Of a stretch of DNA of 64,000 bases, positions 24,842 through 34,070 are shown in pieces; the stretch's first letter is position 1, and every line of letters begins with the position of its first letter. The stretch lies in NCBI RefSeq assembly GCF_040362915.1, contig NZ_AP029612.1:1922001-1986000 (forward strand). Reading direction: 5' to 3'. Below the pieces are notes generated by a model. That model did not search any database and was not told the origin of the DNA. It saw nothing but the letters and a program-made list of their open reading frames with translations. This DNA is from Sediminibacterium sp. KACHI17. GTDB lineage: Bacteria; Bacteroidota; Bacteroidia; Chitinophagales; Chitinophagaceae. Made by a program: the position numbers and the translations under genes.

Positions 24842-25540
24842 TCAATGACAGGATACCGTATCAGCACTACGTTCGGAAAGAAATGGACTGAGGTAAGGAA
24901 TATTTAGATTAAGTCCTCTGATAATCAATAAAATACCGGTTACCGCAACAACATATGGAACAGCTTTTTGCATATACCGGCGGGTTTGCCAATTTAATTT
25001 TACACCCCAAAATGCCAATCCGAGTAAAGCAGGCAATGTTCCGATTCCAAATGAAAACATAAAAGACGCCGCACCAACAATGGTTCCACTTGCCATGGCT
25101 CCTGTGAGTGCAATGTATACCATACCACAAGGCAGCAAACCATTTGCCGCACCCATCATGAGCATTCCTTCGGGTGTTTGCTTGTTGATAGCCCAAAACA
25201 TGAGTTGAGTTACGCTTTTATTCAACCAGTTATTTCCATGTAGCTTGTTGAGAAAAAAACGTCCTGATAGCATCAATAGAATTATCACACCAAGGGTGAT
25301 CGAAAATAACTGTTGAAAACCTGCTGCATAGATTCGCCAACCCAGTAACCCTGCTATTACACCCAACACAACATAAGTTCCGATTCTTCCCAATTGATAC
25401 AGTAAAATACCGGTCACTTTTTTATCGCGAGGTAAATGATGAACAGGAACACTCATCACCAAAGGTCCGCACATGCCCACACAATGCAAGCTACTGGCAA
25501 GACCTAATAGTAAGGATGATATGAGTAATGCAGCACTCAT
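24842..25540 (-). CDS. Sulfite exporter TauE/SafE (CcoH-linked) family membrane protein
   Basis: 232 residues with six hydrophobic segments. It belongs to the DsbD/UreH-like family that closes cbb3 oxidase clusters in Bacteroidota, related to CcdA and copper transporters. GLASSLHCVGMCGPLV near residue 14 carries the cysteine pair (C-V-G-M-C) usual in this family, and ANGLLPCGMVY near 130 has another cysteine. Last gene of the cco operon; overlaps fixH by 4 nt. Likely helps maturation of the oxidase, for example by moving copper or reductant. Confidence 0.82.
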   Translation of the reverse strand: MSAALLISSLLLGLASSLHCVGMCGPLVMSVPVHHLPRDKKVTGILLYQLGRIGTYVVLGVIAGLLGWRIYAAGFQQLFSITLGVIILLMLSGRFFLNKLHGNNWLNKSVTQLMFWAINKQTPEGMLMMGAANGLLPCGMVYIALTGAMASGTIVGAASFMFSFGIGTLPALLGLAFWGVKLNWQTRRYMQKAVPYVVAVTGILLIIRGLNLNIPYLSPFLSERSADTVSCH

Positions 25541-25977
25541 TGTATATTCAGTTCAATATCTTGTTCAGTATAATAATGCTTGTCGGCAGCTCTCCAACTT
25601 AGCTTCAATAAATACTTATCGGCCTTGAGTTGCTTTTTAGAAATGAATTGTCGCCCTTCGGCGTCGGCACTTAATGGCAAACGAAGATCTTTAACTGCAT
25701 CTGTTTTGCAATACAACCAGATATCGCCTTTTAAAGGTTGACCATACAATTCTTTGGGCATCTGCAGAATTAGATGCTCCTGGTCTGTTTGAACTCCTAT
25801 CTGACTAATAGCAGCTGCATTGGCCTTCCCATCAATTTTATCCTGATATCGTAATTCATCTTGATAATAATCTTTACTCACCAATTCATAGCGTGTGTTC
25901 ATGGCTTTATAGACAAGCACAAACATCAATCCTGCGAATGCCACGAATACGAGTATTAGTTTATTTCCCCAATTCAT
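25537..25977 (-). CDS. fixH: FixH family protein
   Basis: 146 residues. FixH-like small membrane protein, associated with the CcoI copper ATPase and cbb3 assembly. One N-terminal helix (NKLILVFVAFAGLMFVLVYKA) and an extracytoplasmic domain that contains SKDYYQDELRYQDKIDGK, a typical FixH segment. Overlaps the SafE-like gene by 4 nt, and a divergent paralog precedes it by 5 nt. Confidence 0.9.
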   Translation of the reverse strand: MNWGNKLILVFVAFAGLMFVLVYKAMNTRYELVSKDYYQDELRYQDKIDGKANAAAISQIGVQTDQEHLILQMPKELYGQPLKGDIWLYCKTDAVKDLRLPLSADAEGRQFISKKQLKADKYLLKLSWRAADKHYYTEQDIELNIQ

Positions 25978-25982
25978 ATGAG

Positions 25983-26420
25983 CTATTTTAAAATGATATA
26001 TTTTTCGTCATAGTGCCATTCATTATGATCAATCCATCCAACTTTCACAAGATATCCTTTTGCTTGAAGCCAACTACGAGGTATAAGTTGTTGCCTATTC
26101 TTATCAAGGACTAGTTGTATGTGTTTATCCAAATCAGCATCATAAGAACAATAAAACAAGATCTCCCCAACAATATGTTCATCACTGTCATTTTTGGGTA
26201 ATTCTATAACCACAAATGGATCAGCTTGTACAACTTTAAAGGAATGATCCTTCTGTGCATTTTCAATTGAAATCAATTGTTCTTTACACCTCTGATAATT
26301 TTCTATATCGATTTGTGCAATAAAATCAGTGTGCCCTCGATGATTGATTTTATTAATACTATAAATCAGAAAGGCGCAAAACACCAAAATGATTATTAGT
26401 AACGCTTTCCCCCAGTTCAT
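25983..26420 (-). CDS. Second, divergent FixH-like protein
   Basis: 145 residues, same length and layout as FixH. It starts MNWGKALLIIILVFCAFLIY, nearly the same first residues as the neighbour (MNWGNKLILVFV), then diverges: the YYQDELRYQDKI motif is replaced by IDIENYQRCKEQLISIE. The C-terminal half keeps LPKND, YCSYDADLDKHIQL and a final IILK strand. A tandem duplicate of fixH that has lost its family signature. In-operon position suggests it is still used. Confidence 0.78.
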   Translation of the reverse strand: MNWGKALLIIILVFCAFLIYSINKINHRGHTDFIAQIDIENYQRCKEQLISIENAQKDHSFKVVQADPFVVIELPKNDSDEHIVGEILFYCSYDADLDKHIQLVLDKNRQQLIPRSWLQAKGYLVKVGWIDHNEWHYDEKYIILK

Positions 26421-26475
26421 TTTGTTTCGTTTTAAGGGTCATGAGACTCGGGGATATTGGATTATCATTCATTCT

Positions 26476-27888
26476 TTAGAGCGCGGGCCCTAAAAAATTC
26501 GTTTTTGTAGTTGCAATCTCTTTTCCATTCTCAAAAATTACCAGTCGAATTATTGTTTTCCTTTGTTTGATCTCTTCTTTAGGCAATACCACAAAGAAAG
26601 TTCCTGCTGCCTGTGCCTCTTTTGCCATCTTGATCACCGGATTTCCAGCCATTTGGATTCGTCCTTTTGTATCCACCAGTCGTATTCCGATATTCAAATC
26701 CTTCGCGGTTTTATTCACCATTCTGATATTGTATAAATTAGAGATACTGTCTGTTCCTCTTTCCTGATATAACATTCCAGCTGTTCTGATTACCGTTGCA
26801 TCCACATCTTTTCTGGTGATCAGTATCACACTCAGTACTGCCAGTAATAAAAAACACAGACCTGTATACAGTTTCATTCTTGTTGTATAGCGAAGCGGCT
26901 CTCCTTTCGCAATACTGTTTTCAGATGCATAACGTATTAAACCTCTAGGCTTATCAATGCTGTCCATAATATGGTCGCACGCATCAATACAAGCAGTACA
27001 ACCTACACATTCCATTTGCACTCCGTTGCGGATATCGATTCCTGTTGGACAAACTTTCACGCATTGATGACAATCGATACAATCGCCAAGATTCAGTTCG
27101 GCCTGTTTTTTAAAATTACCTCTAGGCTCTCCGCGTTTATAGTCATACGCTACGATCATGGAGTTCTTATCGAGCAATACACTTTGTAATCTTCCGTATG
27201 GACAAACTACCGTACAGGCCTGTTCTCTGAAGAAAGCATATACACCATAGAATACTCCACTAAACACGATGATTGAAGCAAATCCGGCTACATGCGCAGT
27301 TACGGGCTCTGTGATGATCTTTTCCAACTCTTTGATGCCAATAATGTATGACAGAAAAAAATTGGCGATAATGAAGGATAACAAGAAAAATAAAACATGC
27401 TTCAATCCTACTTTAAAGATCTTCTTACTTGTCCATGGGGCATTTTTCAGTTGCCGTTGTGCGGGTGCATCTCCTAATACCCAATACTCGACCCTTCTGA
27501 ACATCATTTCCATGAAGTTGGTTTGTGGACAAGCCCAACCACAAAATAATCTACCAAATGCTGCAGTAAAAAGAACAATGAAGAAAACAAAAGTGACCAT
27601 TGTTAAACCGAAGATGAAAAAATCCTGCGGCCAGAAAATTTTCCCAAACAAAATAAATTTTGCTTCCGGAATATTGAACTGGAACAAGGGTCTTCCATCG
27701 ATCTCTACGAAGGGCAATCCAAAAAAGATCAGAAAATACAGTACACTTAATACTGTTCTGATGGTATAGAATTTCCCTTTGGGTTGATATGCATAGATCC
27801 ACTTTCGCTTTCCTGTTTCATCAACCGTAGCAATACGATCTCTGAATGCTTCAGTTTCAACAACATTACTATGTTTTATCTCACTCAT
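26476..27888 (-). CDS. ccoG: Cytochrome c oxidase accessory protein CcoG
   Basis: 470 residues, ferredoxin-like membrane protein that reduces Cu(II) to Cu(I) for CcoI-dependent cbb3 assembly. Several membrane helices are present (about 40-58, 92-113, 165-185, 200-220, 340-360). FCGWACPQTNF near 115 and CTVVCPYGRLQ near 230 flank the two [4Fe-4S] motifs CIDCHQCVKVCP near 265 and CVGCTACIDACD near 290. A C-terminal Ig-like domain follows. Operon position 6 nt after ccoP. Confidence 0.96.
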   Translation of the reverse strand: MSEIKHSNVVETEAFRDRIATVDETGKRKWIYAYQPKGKFYTIRTVLSVLYFLIFFGLPFVEIDGRPLFQFNIPEAKFILFGKIFWPQDFFIFGLTMVTFVFFIVLFTAAFGRLFCGWACPQTNFMEMMFRRVEYWVLGDAPAQRQLKNAPWTSKKIFKVGLKHVLFFLLSFIIANFFLSYIIGIKELEKIITEPVTAHVAGFASIIVFSGVFYGVYAFFREQACTVVCPYGRLQSVLLDKNSMIVAYDYKRGEPRGNFKKQAELNLGDCIDCHQCVKVCPTGIDIRNGVQMECVGCTACIDACDHIMDSIDKPRGLIRYASENSIAKGEPLRYTTRMKLYTGLCFLLLAVLSVILITRKDVDATVIRTAGMLYQERGTDSISNLYNIRMVNKTAKDLNIGIRLVDTKGRIQMAGNPVIKMAKEAQAAGTFFVVLPKEEIKQRKTIIRLVIFENGKEIATTKTNFLGPAL

Positions 27889-27893
27889 TCTAC

Positions 27894-29063
27894 TTAGTTA
27901 AGTCCCGCTTTGATGACCGGTGCAGCTTTGGCAGTATCTTGAACCGGTTTCTCTTCATACAATTCGCCTTGAGGTTCTTTTGGTGTTCCTGGTTTTGTTC
28001 CTTTCAAAGACTTGATATAGCTCGCGATCTGTGCGATCTGTGCCGGAGAGTAATCATCTTTCCAACTTTTCATCCCTTTCTCAGGCCAGCCATATTTTAT
28101 GGATTTAAAAATATCTGAGATACTACCCCCATGGATCCAATAATCATCTACCAAGTTCGGACCAACCGTACCACCGCCATCCGCTGCATGACAAGCAGCA
28201 CAGGCTGTTACAAATACTTTTTTACCTGCTTCGAGCGATGTTGCATCTGTTAAAAAAGTAACAGTATTCTCATTCACATTATTGGCTGCTTTTTTAAGAT
28301 AATTCTCTTTATCCAGCTCAGCTTTTTCCATCACAATGGCAAGTTCTTCCAAACTTGATGGGGCTGTATGTGTAACGTGGTAACGCCATAAATAAATAGC
28401 GGAAAAAATAATGCAGATATAAAATCCATAGAGCCACCATGGAGGCAATCTGTTATCCAGTTCACGAATACCATCATAATTGTGCCCCAGATCGATATTG
28501 GCTTCTTCTTGAACAGGTCTAAAGCTGTTTGCCTTTTCCCACCATTTTTTCCAGGCAGACTCCTTGATTACAATTTCAGATGCGGTTGCTGCAACCGGCT
28601 CTTTTGCCAGCAAGCTTTTCAGATGATACAATAACCAAAGCAATACCAACAATTCAACTCCTACTACAGAGATCAATGAATAAAATGCGGTAGGTGACAA
28701 TCCGCCAATTGCTGAAGAAGTAGCTACTACAGCTTCTGCTGCAGGTTCTTCCGCTGCAAAAACACTATTGGCAGCAAATAACAATGCTATTACGCTCATT
28801 ATTTTTGCCCCTGCATTGTTTTTTTGCTGATCACGAAATCGTTGCATCTTCATTTCGGCTGCCCCTAATACTACATGGGCCAATAAAGCAATGGCCAGTA
28901 AGAGTACTCCAATAATGACTACCAGTACCTGTGCCAATGGATTTGCCATAGCAGAAGGTTTGGGTGGGCCATCAGCCCAGGCGTTCATGGGAATTGCAGC
29001 GAATAAGACACCCATGAAAAGAAGACCTGAAATTTTCATCCATTGATTTTTACGCTGTTGCAT
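27894..29063 (-). CDS. ccoP: cbb3-type cytochrome c oxidase subunit III (CcoP)
   Basis: 389 residues. Membrane-bound c-type cytochrome that brings electrons to CcoNO. N-terminal signal-like segment (KISGLLFMGVLFAAIPMNAWA) and helices at about 33-60, 80-95, 105-130 and 215-230. Only one haem site is present: CAACH near residue 290 (proteobacterial CcoP has two). The frame is open to 29126, but that would overlap ccoQ; ATG 29063 leaves a 28-nt gap and keeps the signal peptide. Confidence 0.92.
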   Translation of the reverse strand: MQQRKNQWMKISGLLFMGVLFAAIPMNAWADGPPKPSAMANPLAQVLVVIIGVLLLAIALLAHVVLGAAEMKMQRFRDQQKNNAGAKIMSVIALLFAANSVFAAEEPAAEAVVATSSAIGGLSPTAFYSLISVVGVELLVLLWLLYHLKSLLAKEPVAATASEIVIKESAWKKWWEKANSFRPVQEEANIDLGHNYDGIRELDNRLPPWWLYGFYICIIFSAIYLWRYHVTHTAPSSLEELAIVMEKAELDKENYLKKAANNVNENTVTFLTDATSLEAGKKVFVTACAACHAADGGGTVGPNLVDDYWIHGGSISDIFKSIKYGWPEKGMKSWKDDYSPAQIAQIASYIKSLKGTKPGTPKEPQGELYEEKPVQDTAKAAPVIKAGLN

Positions 29064-29091
29064 TGCGGTCGGTTTTATATAGGTCAGAAGG

Positions 29092-29253
29092 TTAGTTTTC
29101 AAGTGGTAAATGACTGATCTCTTCAATCATTTTCTTATCTGCTTTCCATGCCCATAAGGTCATCAGCAGAAAGAATGTAAAAAAGATGGAAAAAGAACTG
29201 ATCGCATAGATATCTACGCCAATGATCTTCTCTAAATAATTAATGAATTTCAT
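29092..29253 (-). CDS. ccoQ: CcoQ-like small subunit of cbb3 oxidase
   Basis: 53 residues. One membrane helix at about 18-37 (ISSFSIFFTFFLLMTLWAW) and a charged cytoplasmic tail (KADKKMIEEIS), the form and position of CcoQ/FixQ, which stabilises the CcoP-CcoNO contact. It lies 11 nt after ccoNO and 28 nt before ccoP in the same direction. Assigned by size, topology and place in the operon; the sequence itself is too short for strong homology. Confidence 0.78.
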   Translation of the reverse strand: MKFINYLEKIIGVDIYAISSFSIFFTFFLLMTLWAWKADKKMIEEISHLPLEN

Positions 29254-29264
29254 GTGTGTTGATT

Positions 29265-31397
29265 TTATTGTTTTGCGGCCAGTGGTTTTTGTTCTCCTTT
29301 GATATCAGTACCTACTCTTTGCATATAAGCAATGAGTGCTACGATCTCTTTATGAGTACCTGTTTCAATCTTATCTGCTTTCAGGTTTTTTTGGATCTGC
29401 TCAGCTTGCTTTGTCAACTCAGCATTAGCGATCAGATCATATCCTTCCGGATATGGCACACCTAAAGTTTGCATGGCTCTGATGCGTGCACCTGTGGTAG
29501 CAGTATCGATCGCATCATCCAATAACCAGGGATAGGAAGGCATTACAGAACCCGGACTCATACTCTGAGGTTCGAGCATATGATTATAGTGCCAGCTGTC
29601 AGGATATTTTCCGCCAATACGAGCCAGATCCGGGCCGGTGCGTTTACTGCCCCATTGGAATGGATGATCATATACAAACTCACCCGCTTTACTGTATTCA
29701 CCATAACGTGCTACTTCATCACGGAAAGGTCTGATCATTTGTGAGTGACAGGTATAACAACCCTCACGGATATAGATATCCCGACCATGTAACTCAAGTG
29801 GTGTATAAGGTTTCACCGCTGCGATCGTAGGCACATTGCTCTTCACCAAGAATGTAGGAACGATCTCAAGAATACCACCGATAGCAACTGCGATCAAGCT
29901 AAATACCAACATTTGAATAGGTCTTGCTTCGATCCAACGATGCCAATATTGCTTACCGTGGGTAACGATCTTAGCCGGCAATGGTGGAGCTTCAGCAGCT
30001 TCTTCAGATACAAGTTGTCCTGCTTTAACCGTCTTCACAATATTGTATACCATGATGAATACCCCTACCAGGTATAATAAGCCTCCAATACTCCTTGCTA
30101 CATACAATGGAATGATATGTGTAACGGTTTCAAGAAACTGAAACTTCAAAGTACCATCTTCAGTGAACTGTTTCCACATCATGGCTTGTGTAAAACCAGC
30201 CCAATACATCGGAATGGCATAGAGAACGATACCAATAGTACCGATCCAAAAATGCGTGGTCGCCAGCTTGGTTGAATACAGTGGTGTATTGAATATTTTA
30301 GGAATGATCCAGTATAAAATACCGAAGGTTAAAAAGCCATTCCATCCTAAAGCACCAACGTGTACGTGAGCAATGGTCCAATCAGTGAAATGCGAAATAG
30401 CATTTACATTTTTTAAACTTAACATCGGACCTTCAAAAGTGGCCATACCATAACAAGTGATCGCCACCACCATAAATTTCAGAATAGGATCTTCGCGAAC
30501 CTTATCCCATGCACCTCTTAGCGTGAACAATCCATTCAACATACCACCCCATGATGGAGCGATTAACATCACACTGAATACTACGCCCAAACTTTGTGCC
30601 CAATCAGGTAAGGCAGTATATAATAAGTGGTGCGGACCTGCCCAGATATAAATAAAGATCAGCGCCCAAAAGTGAATGATTGATAAACGATAGCTGTATA
30701 CTGGTCGGTTAGCAGCTTTAGGTAAAAAGTAATACATGATACCCAGATATGGAGTGGTCAGGAAGAATGCCACCGCATTATGACCATACCACCATTGTAC
30801 CAATGCATCCTGAACACCTGCATACCAGCTATAACTTTTCAGAAAGGTAACAGGGATCTCAAATGAATTTACAATATGCAACATGGCAACAGTTACCCAT
30901 GTTGCGATATAAAACCAGATAGCTACATACAAATGGCTTTCTCTTCTTTTCAAAATGGTACCAAACATATTGATACCAAATACTACCCATATTAAAGTGA
31001 TAGCAATATCAATTGGCCATTCCAGCTCTGCATATTCCTTACCGGTAGTATATCCTGCCAATAAAGTAACGGCTGCAGCCACAATGATCAATTGCCATCC
31101 CCAGAAATGTATCTTACTAAGTGTATCATTGAACATTCGTGCTTTACACAAACGTTGCAGTGAATAATACACTCCCATGAAAATACCATTACCTACAAAG
31201 GCAAAGATCACCGCATTGGTATGCAAAGGCCTTACCCTGCCAAACGTAGTAATGGGGAGACCGAAGTTCGCTGCTGGCAAATAGATCTGAACAGCTGCGA
31301 GTAATCCAACGATCATTCCAACTACACCCCATAGAATGGTAGCATAGGCAAAAAGCTTTACTGTTTTGTTGTCGTAGAAAAATTTTTCTGATTGCAT
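29265..31397 (-). CDS. ccoNO: cbb3-type cytochrome c oxidase, fused subunits I and II (CcoN-CcoO)
   Basis: 710 residues. The CcoN half (about 1-480) is the haem-copper oxidase core with 12 helices; the metal-ligand histidines are visible in RPLHTNAVIF, WWYGHNAVAFF, and HHLLYT, AHVHVGALGWNG. After a linker near 490-530 and one membrane helix, the CcoO half (about 555-710) has a single haem c motif CYTCH in REGCYTCHSQMIRPF and the methionine-ligand region SMSPGSVMPSYPWL. The fusion is typical of Bacteroidota. The frame runs to 31451; ATG 31397 precedes MQSEKFFYDNKTVKLF, where CcoN homology begins. Confidence 0.97.
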   Translation of the reverse strand: MQSEKFFYDNKTVKLFAYATILWGVVGMIVGLLAAVQIYLPAANFGLPITTFGRVRPLHTNAVIFAFVGNGIFMGVYYSLQRLCKARMFNDTLSKIHFWGWQLIIVAAAVTLLAGYTTGKEYAELEWPIDIAITLIWVVFGINMFGTILKRRESHLYVAIWFYIATWVTVAMLHIVNSFEIPVTFLKSYSWYAGVQDALVQWWYGHNAVAFFLTTPYLGIMYYFLPKAANRPVYSYRLSIIHFWALIFIYIWAGPHHLLYTALPDWAQSLGVVFSVMLIAPSWGGMLNGLFTLRGAWDKVREDPILKFMVVAITCYGMATFEGPMLSLKNVNAISHFTDWTIAHVHVGALGWNGFLTFGILYWIIPKIFNTPLYSTKLATTHFWIGTIGIVLYAIPMYWAGFTQAMMWKQFTEDGTLKFQFLETVTHIIPLYVARSIGGLLYLVGVFIMVYNIVKTVKAGQLVSEEAAEAPPLPAKIVTHGKQYWHRWIEARPIQMLVFSLIAVAIGGILEIVPTFLVKSNVPTIAAVKPYTPLELHGRDIYIREGCYTCHSQMIRPFRDEVARYGEYSKAGEFVYDHPFQWGSKRTGPDLARIGGKYPDSWHYNHMLEPQSMSPGSVMPSYPWLLDDAIDTATTGARIRAMQTLGVPYPEGYDLIANAELTKQAEQIQKNLKADKIETGTHKEIVALIAYMQRVGTDIKGEQKPLAAKQ

Positions 31398-31428
31398 GAA
31401 TGTTGGTTTTTGAGAAGCAGTTAAACTT

Positions 31429-31578
31429 TTATGGTTTCGGTTTATCTTCAAAAAGCATTCTTACAGAAGGTGCATTTTCATCATCATATTGACCTGTCTT
31501 AACACTCCATATGAATGCTCCCAGAAATAAACCTGCTACACTGATGCTGGCAATTAATAAGAGGATGATCACACTCAT
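31429..31578 (-). CDS. ccoS: cbb3-type oxidase assembly protein CcoS
   Basis: 49 residues. One membrane helix (VIILLLIASISVAGLFLGAFIW) followed by a short tail SVKTGQYDDENAPSVRMLFE, the standard CcoS pattern FxWAvksGQFDDLexpxxRiLfD. Needed in other bacteria for haem b insertion into CcoN. ATG 31578 was chosen over 31641, which lies inside the promoter. First gene of the oxidase operon and 48 nt downstream of the conserved FNR-box block. Confidence 0.95.
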   Translation of the reverse strand: MSVIILLLIASISVAGLFLGAFIWSVKTGQYDDENAPSVRMLFEDKPKP

Positions 31579-31625
31579 AATGGTTCTGTAATGGATGTAA
31601 AAGTATTTTGAGCTACTCGGGCAGT

Positions 31626-31667
31626 CTATGATATTACTCAAGGGAACACATGATTTTAGTCATGTTT
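31626..31667 (-). promoter_or_regulatory. FNR-like operator and promoter block of the ccoS operon
   Basis: The 22-bp site 31646-31667 reads on the plus strand ACACATGAT-TTTA-GTCATGTTT. The core is ACATGA facing TCATGT. The minus strand continues with TCCC then TTGAGTAATATCATAG (to 31626). The same 42-nt arrangement occurs upstream of the other oxidase unit at 34630-34671, 35 of 42 positions identical. It lies between the ccoI stop and ccoS. Confidence 0.75.
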
Positions 31668-31670
31668 TTG

Positions 31671-34070
31671 TCAGCTCAGTTTTAATCGTCTCGCTGCCAG
31701 ATTACTCAAGCCGAATGTTATGAGAAGGATACTGATACTACTACAAGGCATTAAAATTGCAGCGATCATCGGCGACAGCGTTCCCTGCACCGCAAAATAG
31801 AGTCCGACAATATTGTACACGATCGAAATAATGAATGCTGCCATTACGATTTTCCGATTCAGTTTACACAATCGGATCAGCTCAAATAATTTGGGTAAAG
31901 CAGAAGCTTCAATGATCGCATCACTGGCAGGTGTAAAATTGTTACTGTTATCTGTGATCGCAACACCCACATCAGCTTGTTTTAAAGCGCCTGAATCATT
32001 GAGTCCGTCACCGATCATTAAAACACGATGGCCATCTTGCTGCATCTGTTGTAAAACCTCGAGTTTATCTTCCGGTTGTTGATGGAAATGTAATGCGGCC
32101 AGTGGTCCCAATAACTTTCTGAGATACGGTAATTCTCCATCATTATCTCCGCTCACAATGGCCAATCTGAAATGTTGCTGCAACCGGCGTAATAACATAG
32201 GTACAGACTGACGATAATGATTCCGAAATCGAAACCTTCCCAATAATTGACCTTCAACAGCTACATATACAGTTGAAGCATCGTCCTGCTGTGGTTTTCC
32301 GGTGATGAACAATGCAGATCCCAAAGTGATCAGATCACCATCCACCATACCTTCTATTCCCTTTCCCGGTTTTTCTTCAAATGCCAGAAAAGGATTTGTC
32401 AACGGCGCGCCCGCCCAAGCTGCGATTCCTTTACTCAAAGGGTGAGTAGATTGTGCAGCGAGTGTTGCGATCTTTTGTTTCAGTGAAGCTGATAAAGGTT
32501 TTCCATCATAAACCACTTCCATTTCTGTACTTGCTGTAAGGGTACCCGTCTTATCAAAAACAATGGTATCAATGGATGCCATTTTTTCTATGACGGTAGC
32601 ATGGCGCAGATAGAACTGATTGCGCGCCAATCTCCTTAAGATATTTCCATTCGTGAAAGTATTACTCAACAACAACGCACATGGACAAGCAATGATCAAT
32701 ACTGCTGTGATGGCATTCCAGCTTCTGCTGGTATCAAAAATGGTCCAATAAATACCAGCTATCAATGCAATGGCAAAAACAACCCAGGTAAACCAGCGAC
32801 TCAGTCCATGTACAAATGAAGATTCTGTTTGAGAAGACTGATTGAATACATCTTTATTCCATAAGCGGGTCAAATAGCTTTGTGCTACTTCTTTGATCAC
32901 TAGTATCTCAATATTTCCACCAACTTGTTTCCCGCCTGCATATACGATCTCACCCATTTCTTTTGCAACCGGCAATGATTCACCCGTTACAAAGCTATAA
33001 TCGATCAATGCCCTGCCTCGAGTAATGATACCATCTGCAGGGATCAATTCCTGATGGTGGATCAATAATGTATCGTTGAGTTGAATATCTGGTAACGTAA
33101 CCGTTGAGTTTCCTTCTTCTTTGATCCTGGTAACAGCTACCGGAAAATAAGAAGTGTAATCACGGTCAAAATTTAACTGACGATGGGTTCTGTCTTGTAA
33201 CACGCGTCCTGCCAGCATAAAGAATACAATACCGGTCATGGAATCAAAATACCCGCTGCCTGTTGCTGTAAATACTTCATAGAGACTTCTTGCAAAAGTC
33301 ACCCATATGGCCAATACGATCGGCGCATCAATGTTCAGGAATCTTTGCTTTAAAGCATTCCACGCACTTGTATAAAATTCACCTGCACTATAAAAGAAAA
33401 CCGGTAAGCTTAGGAATAGATTGAGATAACGAAAAAAGATGAGCAGACTTTCTTCTTTATCATCAATACCAAGGTATTCGGGAAAGCTCATCAACATGAT
33501 ATTGGCAAAACAAAAGCCTGCTACCCCCAAACGAAATATCTTTTTACGATCAATGACCCTTTTCTTTTTGCCCATATCATTGTAGCTGATATAAGGCTCA
33601 TAACCAATCCCGGTAAGCAGTTCCGCAACTTGACGAAGAGAGATCTTATCATGATCGAAAATGATATCTGCTTCTTTCCTTTCAAAATTCACTTTACAAC
33701 TGATCACCCCTTCATGCAATCGGTGTAGTTGTTCCAACAACCACAAACAACTGCTGCAATGCATCTGTGGGAGATAAAACGTGATATGTGTTTGTCTGGC
33801 ATCTTTAAAACTGATCAGTGACTGTTGTATGGATGTATCATCCAAAAACAAGAATTTATCTTTTCGAACAGTTATTTTTTGTGACTGACCCGGAGTTTTA
33901 TTGAGATCATAGTAAGTACACATCCCATTCTGATTCAAGATATCGAATACCAATCGGCAGCCTTCACAGCAAAAATGTTTATCGTCGATTATGATATCCC
34001 GGTCTCTGCAAGGTTCCCCGCAGTGAAAACATGCAATATCAGTAGATGGGATGACAGGATCTTGCTTCAT
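31671..34070 (-). CDS. ccoI: Copper-translocating P-type ATPase CcoI/FixI
   Basis: 799 residues. It exports copper for cbb3 assembly. The N-terminus has an extra metal-binding treble-clef CFHCGEPC ... CCEGCRLVF (residues 15-45), then an HMA domain with MHCSSC near 105. The ATPase core has the CPC ion motif in IIACPCALLLS near 440, DKTGTLT near 485 and GDGLNDSGAL near 690, with eight membrane helices. ATGA overlap (4 nt) with the hemerythrin-like gene upstream. An FNR-like palindrome starts right after it, serving the next operon. Confidence 0.96.
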   Translation of the reverse strand: MKQDPVIPSTDIACFHCGEPCRDRDIIIDDKHFCCEGCRLVFDILNQNGMCTYYDLNKTPGQSQKITVRKDKFLFLDDTSIQQSLISFKDARQTHITFYLPQMHCSSCLWLLEQLHRLHEGVISCKVNFERKEADIIFDHDKISLRQVAELLTGIGYEPYISYNDMGKKKRVIDRKKIFRLGVAGFCFANIMLMSFPEYLGIDDKEESLLIFFRYLNLFLSLPVFFYSAGEFYTSAWNALKQRFLNIDAPIVLAIWVTFARSLYEVFTATGSGYFDSMTGIVFFMLAGRVLQDRTHRQLNFDRDYTSYFPVAVTRIKEEGNSTVTLPDIQLNDTLLIHHQELIPADGIITRGRALIDYSFVTGESLPVAKEMGEIVYAGGKQVGGNIEILVIKEVAQSYLTRLWNKDVFNQSSQTESSFVHGLSRWFTWVVFAIALIAGIYWTIFDTSRSWNAITAVLIIACPCALLLSNTFTNGNILRRLARNQFYLRHATVIEKMASIDTIVFDKTGTLTASTEMEVVYDGKPLSASLKQKIATLAAQSTHPLSKGIAAWAGAPLTNPFLAFEEKPGKGIEGMVDGDLITLGSALFITGKPQQDDASTVYVAVEGQLLGRFRFRNHYRQSVPMLLRRLQQHFRLAIVSGDNDGELPYLRKLLGPLAALHFHQQPEDKLEVLQQMQQDGHRVLMIGDGLNDSGALKQADVGVAITDNSNNFTPASDAIIEASALPKLFELIRLCKLNRKIVMAAFIISIVYNIVGLYFAVQGTLSPMIAAILMPCSSISILLITFGLSNLAARRLKLS

